Origin: Pirellulales bacterium
GTDB lineage: Bacteria; Planctomycetota; Planctomycetia; Pirellulales; JANQPP01
DNA: 64,000 nucleotides
Assembly (NCBI GenBank): GCA_028289405.1
Contig: JANQPP010000071.1
Span: forward strand, 62,001 to 126,000
Direction of reading: 5' to 3'
Numbering within the stretch: position 1 is the first letter of the stretch; each line of letters opens with the position of its first letter. Shown here in pieces: positions 26,957 to 36,024 of this stretch. The notes under the pieces were generated by a model that was not told where the DNA came from, made no database searches, and saw only the letters and a list, made by a program, of their open reading frames with translations. Made by a program: the position numbers and the translations under genes.

Positions 26957-27382
26957 TTGGCATCACGACGTCCGCATTATTCTGGATTTCCCGTGGCCGC
27001 ACTCTTCGTGCTGCTAACTGCATTGGCGGTCCTCGCCGGAATGGCGAGACCGGTTTGGCCGGGGGAGGTGCCTTATCTTTTTCTGATCTGTGGAGGCCTT
27101 ACCGGGTTTTTCGTGGGCATGATGCACGCGCCGCGATTGCGGGGCGTCGTTTTGGGAGTCCTCATTGGTACGCTCATTTCCGCAAGCATTGGGCCCGCCC
27201 TCAATGCGGACGAGGGGGCGGTCGTGAAAGTGACCGTCATTGGCGTGCTCGGGTCCGCGATCGTTGTGATCTTGGGGGTCTTGTCGCGGTCCGCCCGACC
27301 GGAACGGTTTGCCTTGCCTGAGCCAATGGATTCGCCGTCCTCCGATGCTAACGGTCACACGGCAGGATCCGAGGGCGAATGA
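26957..27382 (+). CDS. Small membrane protein, unknown function
   Basis: The protein has about 141 residues and three to four hydrophobic segments (PVAALFVLLTALAVLAG, LFLICGGLTGFFVGMM, GVVLGVLIGTLISASIG and VTVIGVLGSAIVVILGVLS), with a hydrophilic C-terminus. I chose the TTG at 26957 because AAGGA lies 8 bases upstream; TTG 26927 is an alternative. It follows the DUF1559 gene and could belong to the secretion operon. Its end overlaps the convergent kinase gene by about 35 bases. Confidence 0.6.
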   Translation: MASRRPHYSGFPVAALFVLLTALAVLAGMARPVWPGEVPYLFLICGGLTGFFVGMMHAPRLRGVVLGVLIGTLISASIGPALNADEGAVVKVTVIGVLGSAIVVILGVLSRSARPERFALPEPMDSPSSDANGHTAGSEGE

Positions 27383-28367
27383 CCGCGCATTCAATCCGGC
27401 CCAACTCTTTCCGCAATTGTTGAAACTGGGAATCGGATTCGAATGTGCCTACGATGGCACCTCCCGATCCGGCGAACTTGGCTGAAGCGCCGGTGGAGCG
27501 GGCCGTCTCGACCATCTGGACGTGCGAGGCAGAAAGCCGACAAATTCCCGCCCGAATGTCGTAATTCTCGTCGATCAATGTGTGCAACTTGGCATGATCC
27601 CCGGTCGTCAAGGCATCTCTTACTTCGTCGACCAGATCCGACAAGCGTTTCATCGCGTCCACCACTTCGGGCTCGCCACTGTGGAACCGGGCCCGCAAGT
27701 TGTTGTGAAAGACCTCCGTCGGTTCGCTAGTTTCCGTGCTGTAGGCCACATAGATCGGCGGGAGCAGCGAAGGTTCGAGCGGCGTGTAACTGCCGCATTG
27801 GAGGCCGTGAAGGGTTTCCGTCGCCGCCGACGTGAAGTCCATAGCGACGAGCCCTTCGTAAACCTGGACCACGCGGTCCTGTAGGCCGCCGGGAATACCC
27901 AACTCCTCGGTCTCCACCGAGAGTGCGAGCGATGGCAACACGCGGAGCGGAATTTCCACCTCGTAGAACTCGCTAAGTGCTCGCAACGTGGCGATGATAA
28001 TCCCGCTGGATCCGGCCAGGCCGACTTGGCGAGGAATATTTGACTCGTAGCGCACCGAAAAATTGCCATCATGCAGGGAGATGTCCTGCTCGTCGCAGTA
28101 ATCGACAAAGCGTTTGATGGTCGCTTTGACGAGGCGGATGCCGCCGTAGTAGCCGTGCAGTCGGACATCGCGGGCCAATTCGCGAATGCCTCGGAAGCGG
28201 CTGCGGTCCTCTTGGCTCCAGACGATCTCCATCTGGTCCCATTCATAAAGGACGACTTCCGCGCCGAAATCGCGGATCACGAACGAAATGGTTTTGCCGC
28301 CGTAACCGTCGGACGGATTTCCGGCCAAACCGGCGCGAGCAAAGGCGTGTTTACGTAAGAGCCTCAT
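27348..28367 (-). CDS. Plant-type glucuronokinase-like GHMP kinase
   Basis: The protein has 339 residues and resembles plant glucuronokinase closely along its length as I remember that sequence: GNPSDGYGGKTIS, GYYGGIRLVKA, NFSVRYESNIPRQVGLAGSSG (the GHMP ATP loop), EELGIPGGLQDRVVQVYEGLVAMDF, YTPLEPSLLPP and GASAKFAGSGGAIVG. It would phosphorylate a sugar acid or sugar at C1, ready for nucleotidyl transfer. It starts 21 bases after the GalU gene in the same direction, which fits a UDP-sugar salvage pair. The substrate is inference and other sugars are possible. Confidence 0.85.
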   Translation of the reverse strand: MRLLRKHAFARAGLAGNPSDGYGGKTISFVIRDFGAEVVLYEWDQMEIVWSQEDRSRFRGIRELARDVRLHGYYGGIRLVKATIKRFVDYCDEQDISLHDGNFSVRYESNIPRQVGLAGSSGIIIATLRALSEFYEVEIPLRVLPSLALSVETEELGIPGGLQDRVVQVYEGLVAMDFTSAATETLHGLQCGSYTPLEPSLLPPIYVAYSTETSEPTEVFHNNLRARFHSGEPEVVDAMKRLSDLVDEVRDALTTGDHAKLHTLIDENYDIRAGICRLSASHVQMVETARSTGASAKFAGSGGAIVGTFESDSQFQQLRKELGRIECAVIRPRILPCDR

Positions 28368-28388
28368 TCGCCAAACCAGTCGAGATGG

Positions 28389-29267
28389 TCATCGCTCACG
28401 AGAAAATTGTGACCGCAGTTCCCCGCCTAATTCGGGATCGTTGAGCAAATGATCCAGCAAGGCCCGAAAATAGCTTTGAAAATTGCCGATATCGTGGCGG
28501 CATTCCCCGTCTTGCAGACGGGCGCCCAAAACCCGTCCGCCCTCGTGAATGAGTTGCCGCAGTGCGTCGGTCAGTTGAATTTCGCCCCCCTTGCCGGGCT
28601 TGGTTTTGGCCAAATATTCAAAGACCCGGGGGCCGCAGACGTAGCGAGCCGCGACGGCCAGGTTGCTGGGGGCTTCGTCCACGGAAGGCTTTTCCACTAG
28701 ATCCGCCAAATCGAAGATTTCGCCGGCTGCACTGCGCGGTTTGGCGATACCGTACTGCACCACGTCTGCTTCCGGCACTTCCTCGAAAGCAATGACTGCA
28801 TCCGCGTTTTGTTCCTCGAAACATTGGACCATCCGCCGCACGACATCCGATTTGGCGGAAGGGCCGATCACCGAATCGCCCAAGGCCAGCACGAAGGGCT
28901 GATCCCCCACGAAGGGTTGCGCGCATTGCACGGCATGCCCCAGGCCCAATTGTCGGCGCTGCCGCGTGTAGAAATACTCGACCTGCTCCCGTTCGAAATC
29001 GAGATCCGCCAGCAATTCTTCCTTGCCCGTTTCTCGCAGATGGCTGATCAATTCGCCATCGATGTCGAAATGATTCTCGATGGCCGTTTTGCCAGGACCC
29101 GTAATGAATAGCAGGCGTTCGATGCCGCAGTGGGCTAGCTCCTCGACCACATATTGTACCACCGGCTTGCGGCCTAGAGGCAGCATTTCTTTAGGTTGGC
29201 TTTTGGTGAGCGGCAGCAAGCGTGTGCCGCGTCCGGCAACCGGAACCACGGCGAGATCGATGGGCAT
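28389..29267 (-). CDS. galU: UTP--glucose-1-phosphate uridylyltransferase
   Basis: The protein has 292 residues. It has the nucleotidyltransferase start VVPVAGRGTRLLPLTKSQPKEMLPLGRKP, the lysine and arginine of the UTP site, and the GalU markers EELAHCGIERLLFITGPGK, LGLGHAVQCAQP and VLALGDSVIG. It makes UDP-glucose, or another UDP-sugar, from UTP and a sugar 1-phosphate. It lies upstream of the glucuronokinase-like gene in one transcript. Confidence 0.92.
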   Translation of the reverse strand: MPIDLAVVPVAGRGTRLLPLTKSQPKEMLPLGRKPVVQYVVEELAHCGIERLLFITGPGKTAIENHFDIDGELISHLRETGKEELLADLDFEREQVEYFYTRQRRQLGLGHAVQCAQPFVGDQPFVLALGDSVIGPSAKSDVVRRMVQCFEEQNADAVIAFEEVPEADVVQYGIAKPRSAAGEIFDLADLVEKPSVDEAPSNLAVAARYVCGPRVFEYLAKTKPGKGGEIQLTDALRQLIHEGGRVLGARLQDGECRHDIGNFQSYFRALLDHLLNDPELGGELRSQFSRER

Positions 29268-29419
29268 GAAGACGTCCGAGGAAACGAAACGGTGAACAAT
29301 AAGAAAAGAATTTGTCGTCGACGACAGTGAATATTCTATCGCCGAAGGAGTTTCCCGTCATCCCGCGAGAGTGGCGCGACCAGATCGCGAAGTCCGGTGA
29401 ACGAAGCAGGATCAAGAAA

Positions 29420-30412
29420 CTAAGGAGTCAAATCTCCTTCCCCGAGGGGAGTCAAGGCGATCTCTTCGGGCCCTTCAAACGTGGGGGAGCCAGGATCTTT
29501 CACTTTCGAGCCCTGGGGGGTCATGATCAGGCAGTACACAAGGTAGTCGATCTCCTCACTCAAAAATTGTCCGTGGCCATCAGCGAATTGAGCATTCACG
29601 CCGCCGGAGTGATAGCTGGAGGGACGCGCCCAATTCATGTTATCCCCAGTTTCTCCCCCTTCAGCCACGCGCCCATTAATTCTCCATACAGGATTCACAC
29701 TACTTCCCACCTGCCAGCCGCCATGCCAGACCATGCCGAGCCACTTTTCCACGTCCAAGGGATTGAGATCAGACCTTGGCGGAACACCGCCGTCCGTCCA
29801 ATTGCGGGCTTGGACATTCTCCGAGAGCATGAGCGTGTTGCGGGTACCGTCCCAGCCGGCGACCTGGTCCAGCGAAAGTGTCGTGGTGGGCACGGGAGGT
29901 TTGCGGCTTTGCCCGCTCCAAAGGTCGTGGATCAAGCCATTGGCGGCCCAATCCCGAGGAAGCTGGTTGGTGGGCCGCACATCGGGCCGTCCCGTATTCA
30001 CCACATAACTCGTGGGGCCATTACGCTGCTGCGTGGGCGGATCGCTGGGGCAAATGGCGAGTTCAAAGTAGAGCGCGTTTTCCGCCGCCGGTGCCGCTTT
30101 GATGTACAGCGAGTCATACAGGTCCTGTTTCTCCAAATACGGCAGCAATACGCCGATCCAGGTCGCGCGGAAGTTCTCCGGATCCGGTGATTGAGGCAGT
30201 CGATTCAAATAACCGGGCAACCGTTTTTTCGTCGAATTGAACGTCTGAATGGCAAACGCGATGCTCTTTTGGTTATTGAGGCAGGTAGCCCGGCGTGCCG
30301 ATTCGCGGGCCGTGCTGACGGCGGGAATCAACAGCGCCATCAAAGCGCCGATGATGGTAATCACGACGAGCAGTTCGACCAGTGTGAACGCATTTCGCTT
30401 TTGATGGGCCAT
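29420..30412 (-). CDS. DUF1559 prepilin-like protein
   Basis: The protein has 330 residues. The leader/helix AFTLVELLVVITIIGALMALLIPAVSTARESARR and the C-terminal GGVNAQFADGHGQFLSEEI are the DUF1559 signatures. The start at ATG 30412 (AHQKRNAFTLVE) has GGACAGGACC just before it, and the longer reading is not needed. It stands alone, about 150 bases upstream of the GalU start in the same direction. It probably forms or caps a pseudopilus-like fibre or acts as a surface protein, and its role is unknown. Confidence 0.88.
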   Translation of the reverse strand: MAHQKRNAFTLVELLVVITIIGALMALLIPAVSTARESARRATCLNNQKSIAFAIQTFNSTKKRLPGYLNRLPQSPDPENFRATWIGVLLPYLEKQDLYDSLYIKAAPAAENALYFELAICPSDPPTQQRNGPTSYVVNTGRPDVRPTNQLPRDWAANGLIHDLWSGQSRKPPVPTTTLSLDQVAGWDGTRNTLMLSENVQARNWTDGGVPPRSDLNPLDVEKWLGMVWHGGWQVGSSVNPVWRINGRVAEGGETGDNMNWARPSSYHSGGVNAQFADGHGQFLSEEIDYLVYCLIMTPQGSKVKDPGSPTFEGPEEIALTPLGEGDLTP

Positions 30413-30457
30413 GGTCCTGTCCGTCCTTTTTGGAAATATGAGTGTACCCCCGCACAT

Positions 30458-30805
30458 TTCCTCTCATTATCAGAGATTCCGACAAATTGGTCCACCCTTT
30501 TGCCGTGGGCGGAAGGATTTCCTTCGGCTCGTGACAGGAAAGCGAACTTCCCGGCGACAGTCCCCATGGACCGCGCCTTGCTTCTGCGGAACGTTCGGAA
30601 AGGCCGGTCTCGCCGCCAAATCTTGAAAATGGCGGCCCTTGCAACGGATTCCAGGTTGCCCGAGAATACTCTCTAATAGATTAATATGTTTCAGCCAAGC
30701 ATGAAAATTCGTATCACAAGTTCCCTCTTGGAACTCGTGATCTGCGGCCTAAAAAACCCTACATGGCCGTGCGACACGTACTAGCAATTGGCGGTGGAGT
30801 TGACC
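30458..30805. other. Intergenic region with an imperfect inverted repeat
   Basis: About 350 bases between divergently transcribed genes. The right part is rich in A and T (a stretch around 30676-30690 reads TAATAGATTAATATG). An inverted repeat at 30715-30724 and 30730-30739 (CACAAGTTCC against GGAACTCGTG, one mismatch) lies about 65 bases before the next start and could be an operator or leader hairpin. No gene was found. Confidence 0.4.
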
Positions 30806-31645
30806 GTGAATTTGTTCGAGAAAGCGGAAAAACTGAAGCGCGAGCTGACGGATAAATACGTCAAGGTCGATTCCAGCCGACCGGAACTGGCCCGATTCCA
30901 AGACGCCGTGGGCCAGGTGAAGACCGTCAATATGAGCGGACGCGCGCTCGTCGAATTCGACCAGTACCTGAATATCGGCTGGTACGACATTGACCCTAGT
31001 TTTTTGAGCGTCGTCCCCAAACCGGAGAAGACGGAAGAAAAACCGTCCAAAGCCGCTGGAGCTACAAAGAAAAAACCGGCTCAGCCGGCGGCGAAGGCTG
31101 CCCCCATGGCCAAACCGAAAGCCAAATCCACGGCGGATATCTTGGCAGCGGCTCGAGCCGGAAAAGGGGCCGCAGCTCCCGCTACGTCGAGCGACGCCAC
31201 CAAGGCTGCGGAGAAGAAGCCAGCCGCCGGAGGCAAGATGTCGGTGGCGGATGTCTTGGCCGCTGCCCGAGCAGAGAAGGGGGGTGGGACTGCCTCTCCT
31301 CCCAAGGAAGAAACGGCACCGGCGGCGAAATCTGCTCCCGAACCGACCCAGCCATCGGCAAAACCTGATCGTTCGAAGATGTCCGTGGCCGATATTCTGG
31401 CCGCCGCCCGCGGCGAAAAACAGCCGGCGGGCGGAGGTTCTTCGTCACCGGCGGCGGAGTCCGTCGAAGAGACCGCCGTCTCGGAACCAGTTGAAGAAAC
31501 CGCACAAGCTGAGGAATCCCCGCCAGCGGAAGAGGTGGTGTCGCCCGCGCCGGGCGATGCGGGCAGCGAGACACCAAAAGGCGAACTGCCGCAAAGCACG
31601 GCGGACATTATCGCCTGGTGTCGAGATCGGGATGCCTCGGGTTAA
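30806..31645 (+). CDS. Planctomycete protein with repeated VADILAAAR motifs
   Basis: The protein has about 279 residues. Residues 1-85 are a compact domain with NLFEKAEKLKRELTDKY and ALVEFDQYLNIGWYD. The rest is low-complexity Ala/Pro/Lys/Glu sequence carrying four copies of a short helix: KSTADILAAARAGKG, KMSVADVLAAARAEKG, KMSVADILAAARGEK and QSTADIIAWCRDRD. Repeated short helices on a disordered tether usually bind multiple partners. GTG 30806 is chosen because GGAG lies 6 bases before it. The function is unknown. Confidence 0.7.
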   Translation: MNLFEKAEKLKRELTDKYVKVDSSRPELARFQDAVGQVKTVNMSGRALVEFDQYLNIGWYDIDPSFLSVVPKPEKTEEKPSKAAGATKKKPAQPAAKAAPMAKPKAKSTADILAAARAGKGAAAPATSSDATKAAEKKPAAGGKMSVADVLAAARAEKGGGTASPPKEETAPAAKSAPEPTQPSAKPDRSKMSVADILAAARGEKQPAGGGSSSPAAESVEETAVSEPVEETAQAEESPPAEEVVSPAPGDAGSETPKGELPQSTADIIAWCRDRDASG

Positions 31646-31723
31646 TCCACACGTGAGTTCGCGCGGCACGAGCATATGACGGGCGCCGTCGGCTGGCTTG
31701 GACTACCGCCCGACGCATGCGCT

Positions 31724-32617
31724 CTAGTCGTCGGCACCATTTTCTGGAGAGTGCCCGTTATCCGTGGTGATTTCCTTCGCGAGGTTTTCGAGATCACTCA
31801 GTTTTTCGCAGAAAACGGCACTGGTCATGGCATTCCGTAGACCATCGTTCAGTGCATTCCCCCCAATGGCGATCGCCATGTCATCGCCGTGAGTGGCGGA
31901 AAACGCTTGATATTCCGTAAGAAACTTTTCTTCGTCGGGAAGGTGGGAGGCACTTAGCCAAAACAACTTTGGCTGATGATCGCGGGCAGCCGCGCTCAGC
32001 GTGGGAAAAGGTAGCGACGAACCGAGAGACACGGCGTTCCAACCATTTTCCCGTAGCACCAGCTCGATCATTGACGTCGGCAGAACGTACGAATCGCCTT
32101 CCGGAGTGCCCCCCACGGCCATGGGACCTTTTCGGGGCGGCCCGGGCAACACCATTCGGATCTCGTGCAAGAGTCGTATGCAAATCTCGCAGCCGCGTCG
32201 CTCCTGATAAACTTCGACATCGCCACAGGACCACAAGTCACCAATTTCGCGGAAAGCCTCGGCCAACACTTCATCGAAAATCATGCTCAGCCGACACTCG
32301 GCCAGATAGAGATCGAACACCGCTCGGCGACAAGAAGTTTCATCCCCTTCGATCAAGGCGTGGCGGACGATTTCCCGAGCCTGTTCCAAATTGGCTCGAG
32401 CCCGGCGAATACCAGCCGGTAGGCCCAGAACTTCTGGCCGGACCAACTCTTGCTTCCGGTCTCGCAAGAATTCCAGCACGTCACTCACGTGTATTCGGCG
32501 ATGTCCACCGGCGGTACGCCGCATGGGAATGGTGCCCGCATCACACCATCGTTTCACGGAAGATTCACTGACATCAATGGCCCGGGCCACCTGTTTCGGG
32601 CTGAGCAATTCGTTCAT
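31724..32617 (-). CDS. MerR-type HTH / cobalamin-binding-fold regulator lacking B12 ligands
   Basis: The protein has 297 residues. Residues 5-55 form an excisionase/MerR-like HTH (SPKQVARAIDVSESSVKRWCDAG). Residues 75-155 form a B12-binding-2-like helical bundle, and 160-285 a Rossmann-like B12-binding domain. The overall layout is that of CarH/LitR light receptors. At the cobalamin site, however, Trp129 and Glu139 are present while the next residue is Arg140 instead of His. The DxHxxG-type motif reads GDSYVLP, with Tyr177 in the place of the axial His. It is probably not a cobalamin photoreceptor of the usual kind. Target genes are unknown. Confidence 0.8.
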   Translation of the reverse strand: MNELLSPKQVARAIDVSESSVKRWCDAGTIPMRRTAGGHRRIHVSDVLEFLRDRKQELVRPEVLGLPAGIRRARANLEQAREIVRHALIEGDETSCRRAVFDLYLAECRLSMIFDEVLAEAFREIGDLWSCGDVEVYQERRGCEICIRLLHEIRMVLPGPPRKGPMAVGGTPEGDSYVLPTSMIELVLRENGWNAVSLGSSLPFPTLSAAARDHQPKLFWLSASHLPDEEKFLTEYQAFSATHGDDMAIAIGGNALNDGLRNAMTSAVFCEKLSDLENLAKEITTDNGHSPENGADD

Positions 32618-32906
32618 GGGAGACCATCGTGAGGCGGGAGCACGTTTTGGACGATTTTAGCCCCGAGCCCCGCAAAAACCAGGCCTTCCCAAGCTAAACA
32701 TAGAGTGTGCCGATACTTACCTCGACGAAAGTGGATCCCCGGATTGGTGACCCGATTGAGCGCAGGCGAGCCCACGTGCGAAAACGCCGTCACTCCAAGC
32801 TAGAGGACGGGCTCCCATGAATCCGCGATGATCGTGAAAAGTGGGAGCGTTACGCGGTCTAGGGAAAACGCTTCTTGCCGTTGTGCATCGGTTTTGTGCA
32901 GGACGG

Positions 32907-33386
32907 TCAATCCCCGACCCCGACGTCGTCGTCCAACGCTTCGAGAATCAGCTCATTCTCCGCGGATTCATGGGCTCGCAGCCGCTCTAGAAAGCCGGTG
33001 ACTTGAACACTCAGCTTCTTCAGGTCGTCCCGTTGGGTGTTTCGCGAAACCAAGTCTTCAGAGAATTCGGACAATGCCGCGATGCAACGGTACAACTCAC
33101 TATGCTGGGCCCGCAGGCTGAAGGCTCGCCCGGTGAGTCGGGGAGCGACCTCGAGCGCGTCTTCCATGTAGCCGTAAGCTTCCTCCAAACTAAAGTGCAT
33201 CGCCAGACGGTCGCGGACTTTCGCCAGGAGATCGAATGCCTTCCGCTTCTCGGTCCAAGATGGGACTCCTTGGCTGAAGAGCGTTTCCGTTTGACTCAGG
33301 AGCCGAGTGAGCTCCAAGTGATCTAGTTTGATCTCCCGCAAGAACGCGGCATTAATCGTGACGGTGCGTTGCGACGTGCATGACAT
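32907..33386 (-). CDS. Hemerythrin-like HHE-domain protein
   Basis: The protein has 159 residues forming a four-helix bundle with histidines and acidic residues at the expected places: KLDHLELTRLL, MHFSLEEAYGYME, AQHSELYRCI and AHESAENELILEAL. Hemerythrin-like domains bind two irons and oxygen or respond to redox stress, but the function here is inferred. The start is clear because AAAGGAGGT lies 6 bases before the ATG at 33386. No operon partner is close. Confidence 0.82.
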   Translation of the reverse strand: MSCTSQRTVTINAAFLREIKLDHLELTRLLSQTETLFSQGVPSWTEKRKAFDLLAKVRDRLAMHFSLEEAYGYMEDALEVAPRLTGRAFSLRAQHSELYRCIAALSEFSEDLVSRNTQRDDLKKLSVQVTGFLERLRAHESAENELILEALDDDVGVGD

Positions 33387-33579
33387 GGGTACCTCCTTTC
33401 GTGAGGCTATCTCCAACATGTACGGAATGTGAGAATTCCGGTCGCGGAACCGCCATCCATGCCGTTTGCTACGTTAGTATGGTGGTGGCGGTGGGCCTCC
33501 GGGTTGCAATTGGCCACGATGGGCAGAACAGGGCCGAATCCCTGAAATCCGTCCGCATTAGACCATGGCCAGCCGCCGA

Positions 33580-34937
33580 ATGCCAATTTTTTTCGAACGC
33601 TTCAGCCCAGCAGCGAAATCGGCAATGGGTTTCAACGACCATCGCCGCCCCAGAGATTGGACCAGGGCGTGCTTTTTGATCCTGGCAAGCATCGTCTGAT
33701 TGCCGACGGGCTGGACCGAAGAGTCCAGCCCACGTCCCGGCGATGTCTATCGTGAATATGCGGTGCATTTCGGCGGAAATGTGGACTGGCGGGTTACTGA
33801 TCCGCGAGCCAGCGCTAAGGGTGCCCAAGAATTCCTCCCCAATCCCGTGCATCAGTTCGAAATCGATGACTTGGAGCATGCGGTACGCGCCGAGGTCCTG
33901 CTCGATCGTTGGGGCGGCCATCTGGGCACGACCGAGAAGAAGATCCGCTTCAATGACCGGCCGTGGATTCTGATTCCAGAACTCGCGACCACGCCCACCG
34001 GCGAGAATCCCGAAGACTACTATTACCAAGACAACCCCGCGGTGGCCGTGCCGTTGGAAAATCTTCGCGGAGGCACCAATACGCTGGAAGCGACGTGCGG
34101 GGCACTGGAAGGTCACAATTGGGGTCAATGGGGGATGTATTCCGCCATCGTGCGGATCTACGTCGATCCCGAGAAGGTTCAACCTCCCCAAGGCCGTATT
34201 CTTTCACCACAGCCAGGAGAAATGCTGGGAGAGTTTCCACGAATCGAAGTGCGGGCCGAAAGCCAGCAAGGCGTGGCACGCGTGGATATCCTCGCGGAAT
34301 ACAAAGGTTACGACGAAGATGGTGACGGACAATTTCACGATTGGCATCGCAGCTATCATCAGCCGGTGCGAGGGGAAATGCCGTTACTCACCGGTCATGT
34401 CACCACGCTGTGGCGCGCGCGCCCTATAACGCACGATGGGACACCTGGTGGATTCCTGACCAGCCGCTCGGAAAATTACGGCTGATCGCGCGGATTCAAG
34501 ACTGCCGTGGGCTGTGGAGTATCACGGAGCCGGTGGAAGAGCTTGGCTTGCGCCGCGAGGAGGTGGAGGTCAAGCTGTTTCCCGCGCGCGACGTTCCCAC
34601 TCATTTCGGTGTCCGAGTGGGCCAGACCAAATCTTGCATGATCGAACTCCCTCCCCCACTAAGGCTTCAGGCAGCGCGGGAAGCCGTGCTGGCCCTACGC
34701 ACTTGGCACGGTTGGGACGGCCACCACTCTCCCTTGAAACTGAATGGCCAAGCGCTGCCCATCCAAGGCAAGAACCACCATTACGATTTCGACCTCCTGC
34801 CGCTGCCTTTGACCGCGTTGGAGGCGGGCATCAACCGGTTTACAATCCATTCCAACACGGAACACCATATGCTGGAAGTCTTGTGGCCCGGACCGGCAAT
34901 CTTGGGCCGCTTTGCTCGTGAAGCGGCCAGCGAGTGA
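33580..34937 (+). pseudogene. Broken secreted-protein gene: in-frame stop plus dinucleotide-tract frameshift
   Basis: Frame one reads from ATG 33580 (or 33625) through a signal-peptide-like stretch RDWTRACFLILASIV, then a TGA at 33697-33699, then continues in the same frame (LPTGWTEESS...DVYREYAVHFGGNVDWRVTDP...) to 34485. The protein then switches frame: WWIPDQPLGKLRLIARIQDC and later continue naturally to 34937 in another frame. The shift falls in the GCGCGCGCGC run at about 34411-34420. Removing one CG unit joins the two parts smoothly. The secreted family (GGHLGTTEKKIRFNDRPW) is one I associate with planctomycetes, but its function is unknown. Sequencing error cannot be excluded. Confidence 0.7.
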
Positions 34938-35072
34938 AGATGATCGCCACTGCACAACGCGAACTCTGCACCCTCTTCCGACCTCTCTCTTTAACGGAAC
35001 GGCTGCATAACGGAAAAAGCACGACAGCATCGGATTGAGCGGGTAAACTCCGCAGCACTATGAGGCAGGCCC

Positions 35073-35681
35073 ATGATTCTGGTTATCGATAACTACGATT
35101 CATTCACTTACAACCTGGTGCAACGGTTGGGGGAAATCGACGGAAGCCTCGATATTCAGGTCTGCCGCAACGACCAGATTACGTTGGACGAGATTGCCGC
35201 GCGCTCCCCGGATCGCCTGATCATTTCTCCTGGACCATGCACGCCGAATGAAGCGGGCATTTCCTGTGCCTGCGTGGAGCGATTCGCGCCGAAACTGCCC
35301 ATTTTGGGCGTCTGCTTGGGACATCAGTCGATTGGCCAGGCATTTGGCGCGGAGATCGTGCGAGCGCAGCGGCTGATGCACGGCAAGACGGATCAAATCC
35401 ATCATCGAGGGGTGGGAATTTTCGCGGGACTGCCCAATCCCCTCGTGGCCACGCGTTACCATAGCCTCGTGATTCGTCCCGGAACACTGAGCCCCGATTT
35501 CGAAATCACCGCCTGGTGTGATGCTCCCGATGGCTCACAGGAAATCATGGGCATTCAGCATCGGTCTTATCCGCTGTTCGGGGTGCAATTCCATCCCGAA
35601 AGTTTCTTGACCGAGCATGGCCACGATCTGCTGGAGAACTTCCTCCAGATTACCGCGCCTGCACAGGCGAATTCTGGCTGA
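35073..35681 (+). CDS. Glutamine amidotransferase of anthranilate/aminodeoxychorismate synthase
   Basis: The protein has 202 residues: [14 protein letters not shown] at the start, [12 protein letters not shown], the nucleophile elbow [14 protein letters not shown], and the catalytic His/Glu in [14 protein letters not shown]. It supplies ammonia from glutamine to the chorismate-binding partner (TrpE or PabB), which is not in the window. The sequence alone does not separate PabA from Trp[13 protein letters not shown] spacing and absence of trp neighbours slightly favour PabA or a dual-use protein. ATG 35073 follows GAGGCAGGCCC. Confidence 0.92.
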   Translation: MILVIDNYDSFTYNLVQRLGEIDGSLDIQVCRNDQITLDEIAARSPDRLIISPGPCTPNEAGISCACVERFAPKLPILGVCLGHQSIGQAFGAEIVRAQRLMHGKTDQIHHRGVGIFAGLPNPLVATRYHSLVIRPGTLSPDFEITAWCDAPDGSQEIMGIQHRSYPLFGVQFHPESFLTEHGHDLLENFLQITAPAQANSG

Positions 35682-36024
35682 ACGCGCAGCGTTGGTGTGC
35701 GATCGCGTCTCTTTTGAGGAGTTCTTGGGGTCGCTGTGGGGCATACCGCACGAGGGAAATGCGCCTTTCCGTCCTCGCGGATCGATACGCGAGGCAAGAG
35801 AATCTTTGTGCATTATGACGAGCACACGGGCGGGACTGCCCTTTGTTTACACGTGCCCCATGGCGCGCCGAAATCATCAATGAAGGCGCTACGTCCGAAA
35901 TTTTGCGAGCAGTCCGGTTCGTCGCGTCGGCATTCGCAACCCATCGTACTTTCGGTTTTCGAGCCGGTGGAGCACCTCACCATGCGGCCCTTTGCAGTCC
36001 GCAACCATTGGAGAATGGAACGAA
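35682..36024. other. Intergenic region, nothing recognised
   Basis: About 340 bases. I see only chance frames on both strands and no clear promoter, repeat or RNA. The last part contains the ribosome site (TTGGAG) for the next gene. Confidence 0.4.

Noticed and set aside
31724..32617. Assignment as a normal B12 photoreceptor (CarH)
   Set aside because: The axial histidine equivalent is tyrosine and the neighbouring histidine is arginine, so the usual chemistry is not supported.
33697..33699. The in-frame TGA as a selenocysteine codon
   Set aside because: It falls inside a signal peptide rather than an active site. No SECIS-like hairpin is evident, and the gene has a second lesion downstream.
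33469..34191. A 240-residue reverse open frame over the broken secreted-protein gene
   Set aside because: The forward frames carry the recognisable continuous protein sequence in two joined parts. The reverse frame shows no domain, start site or conserved pattern.
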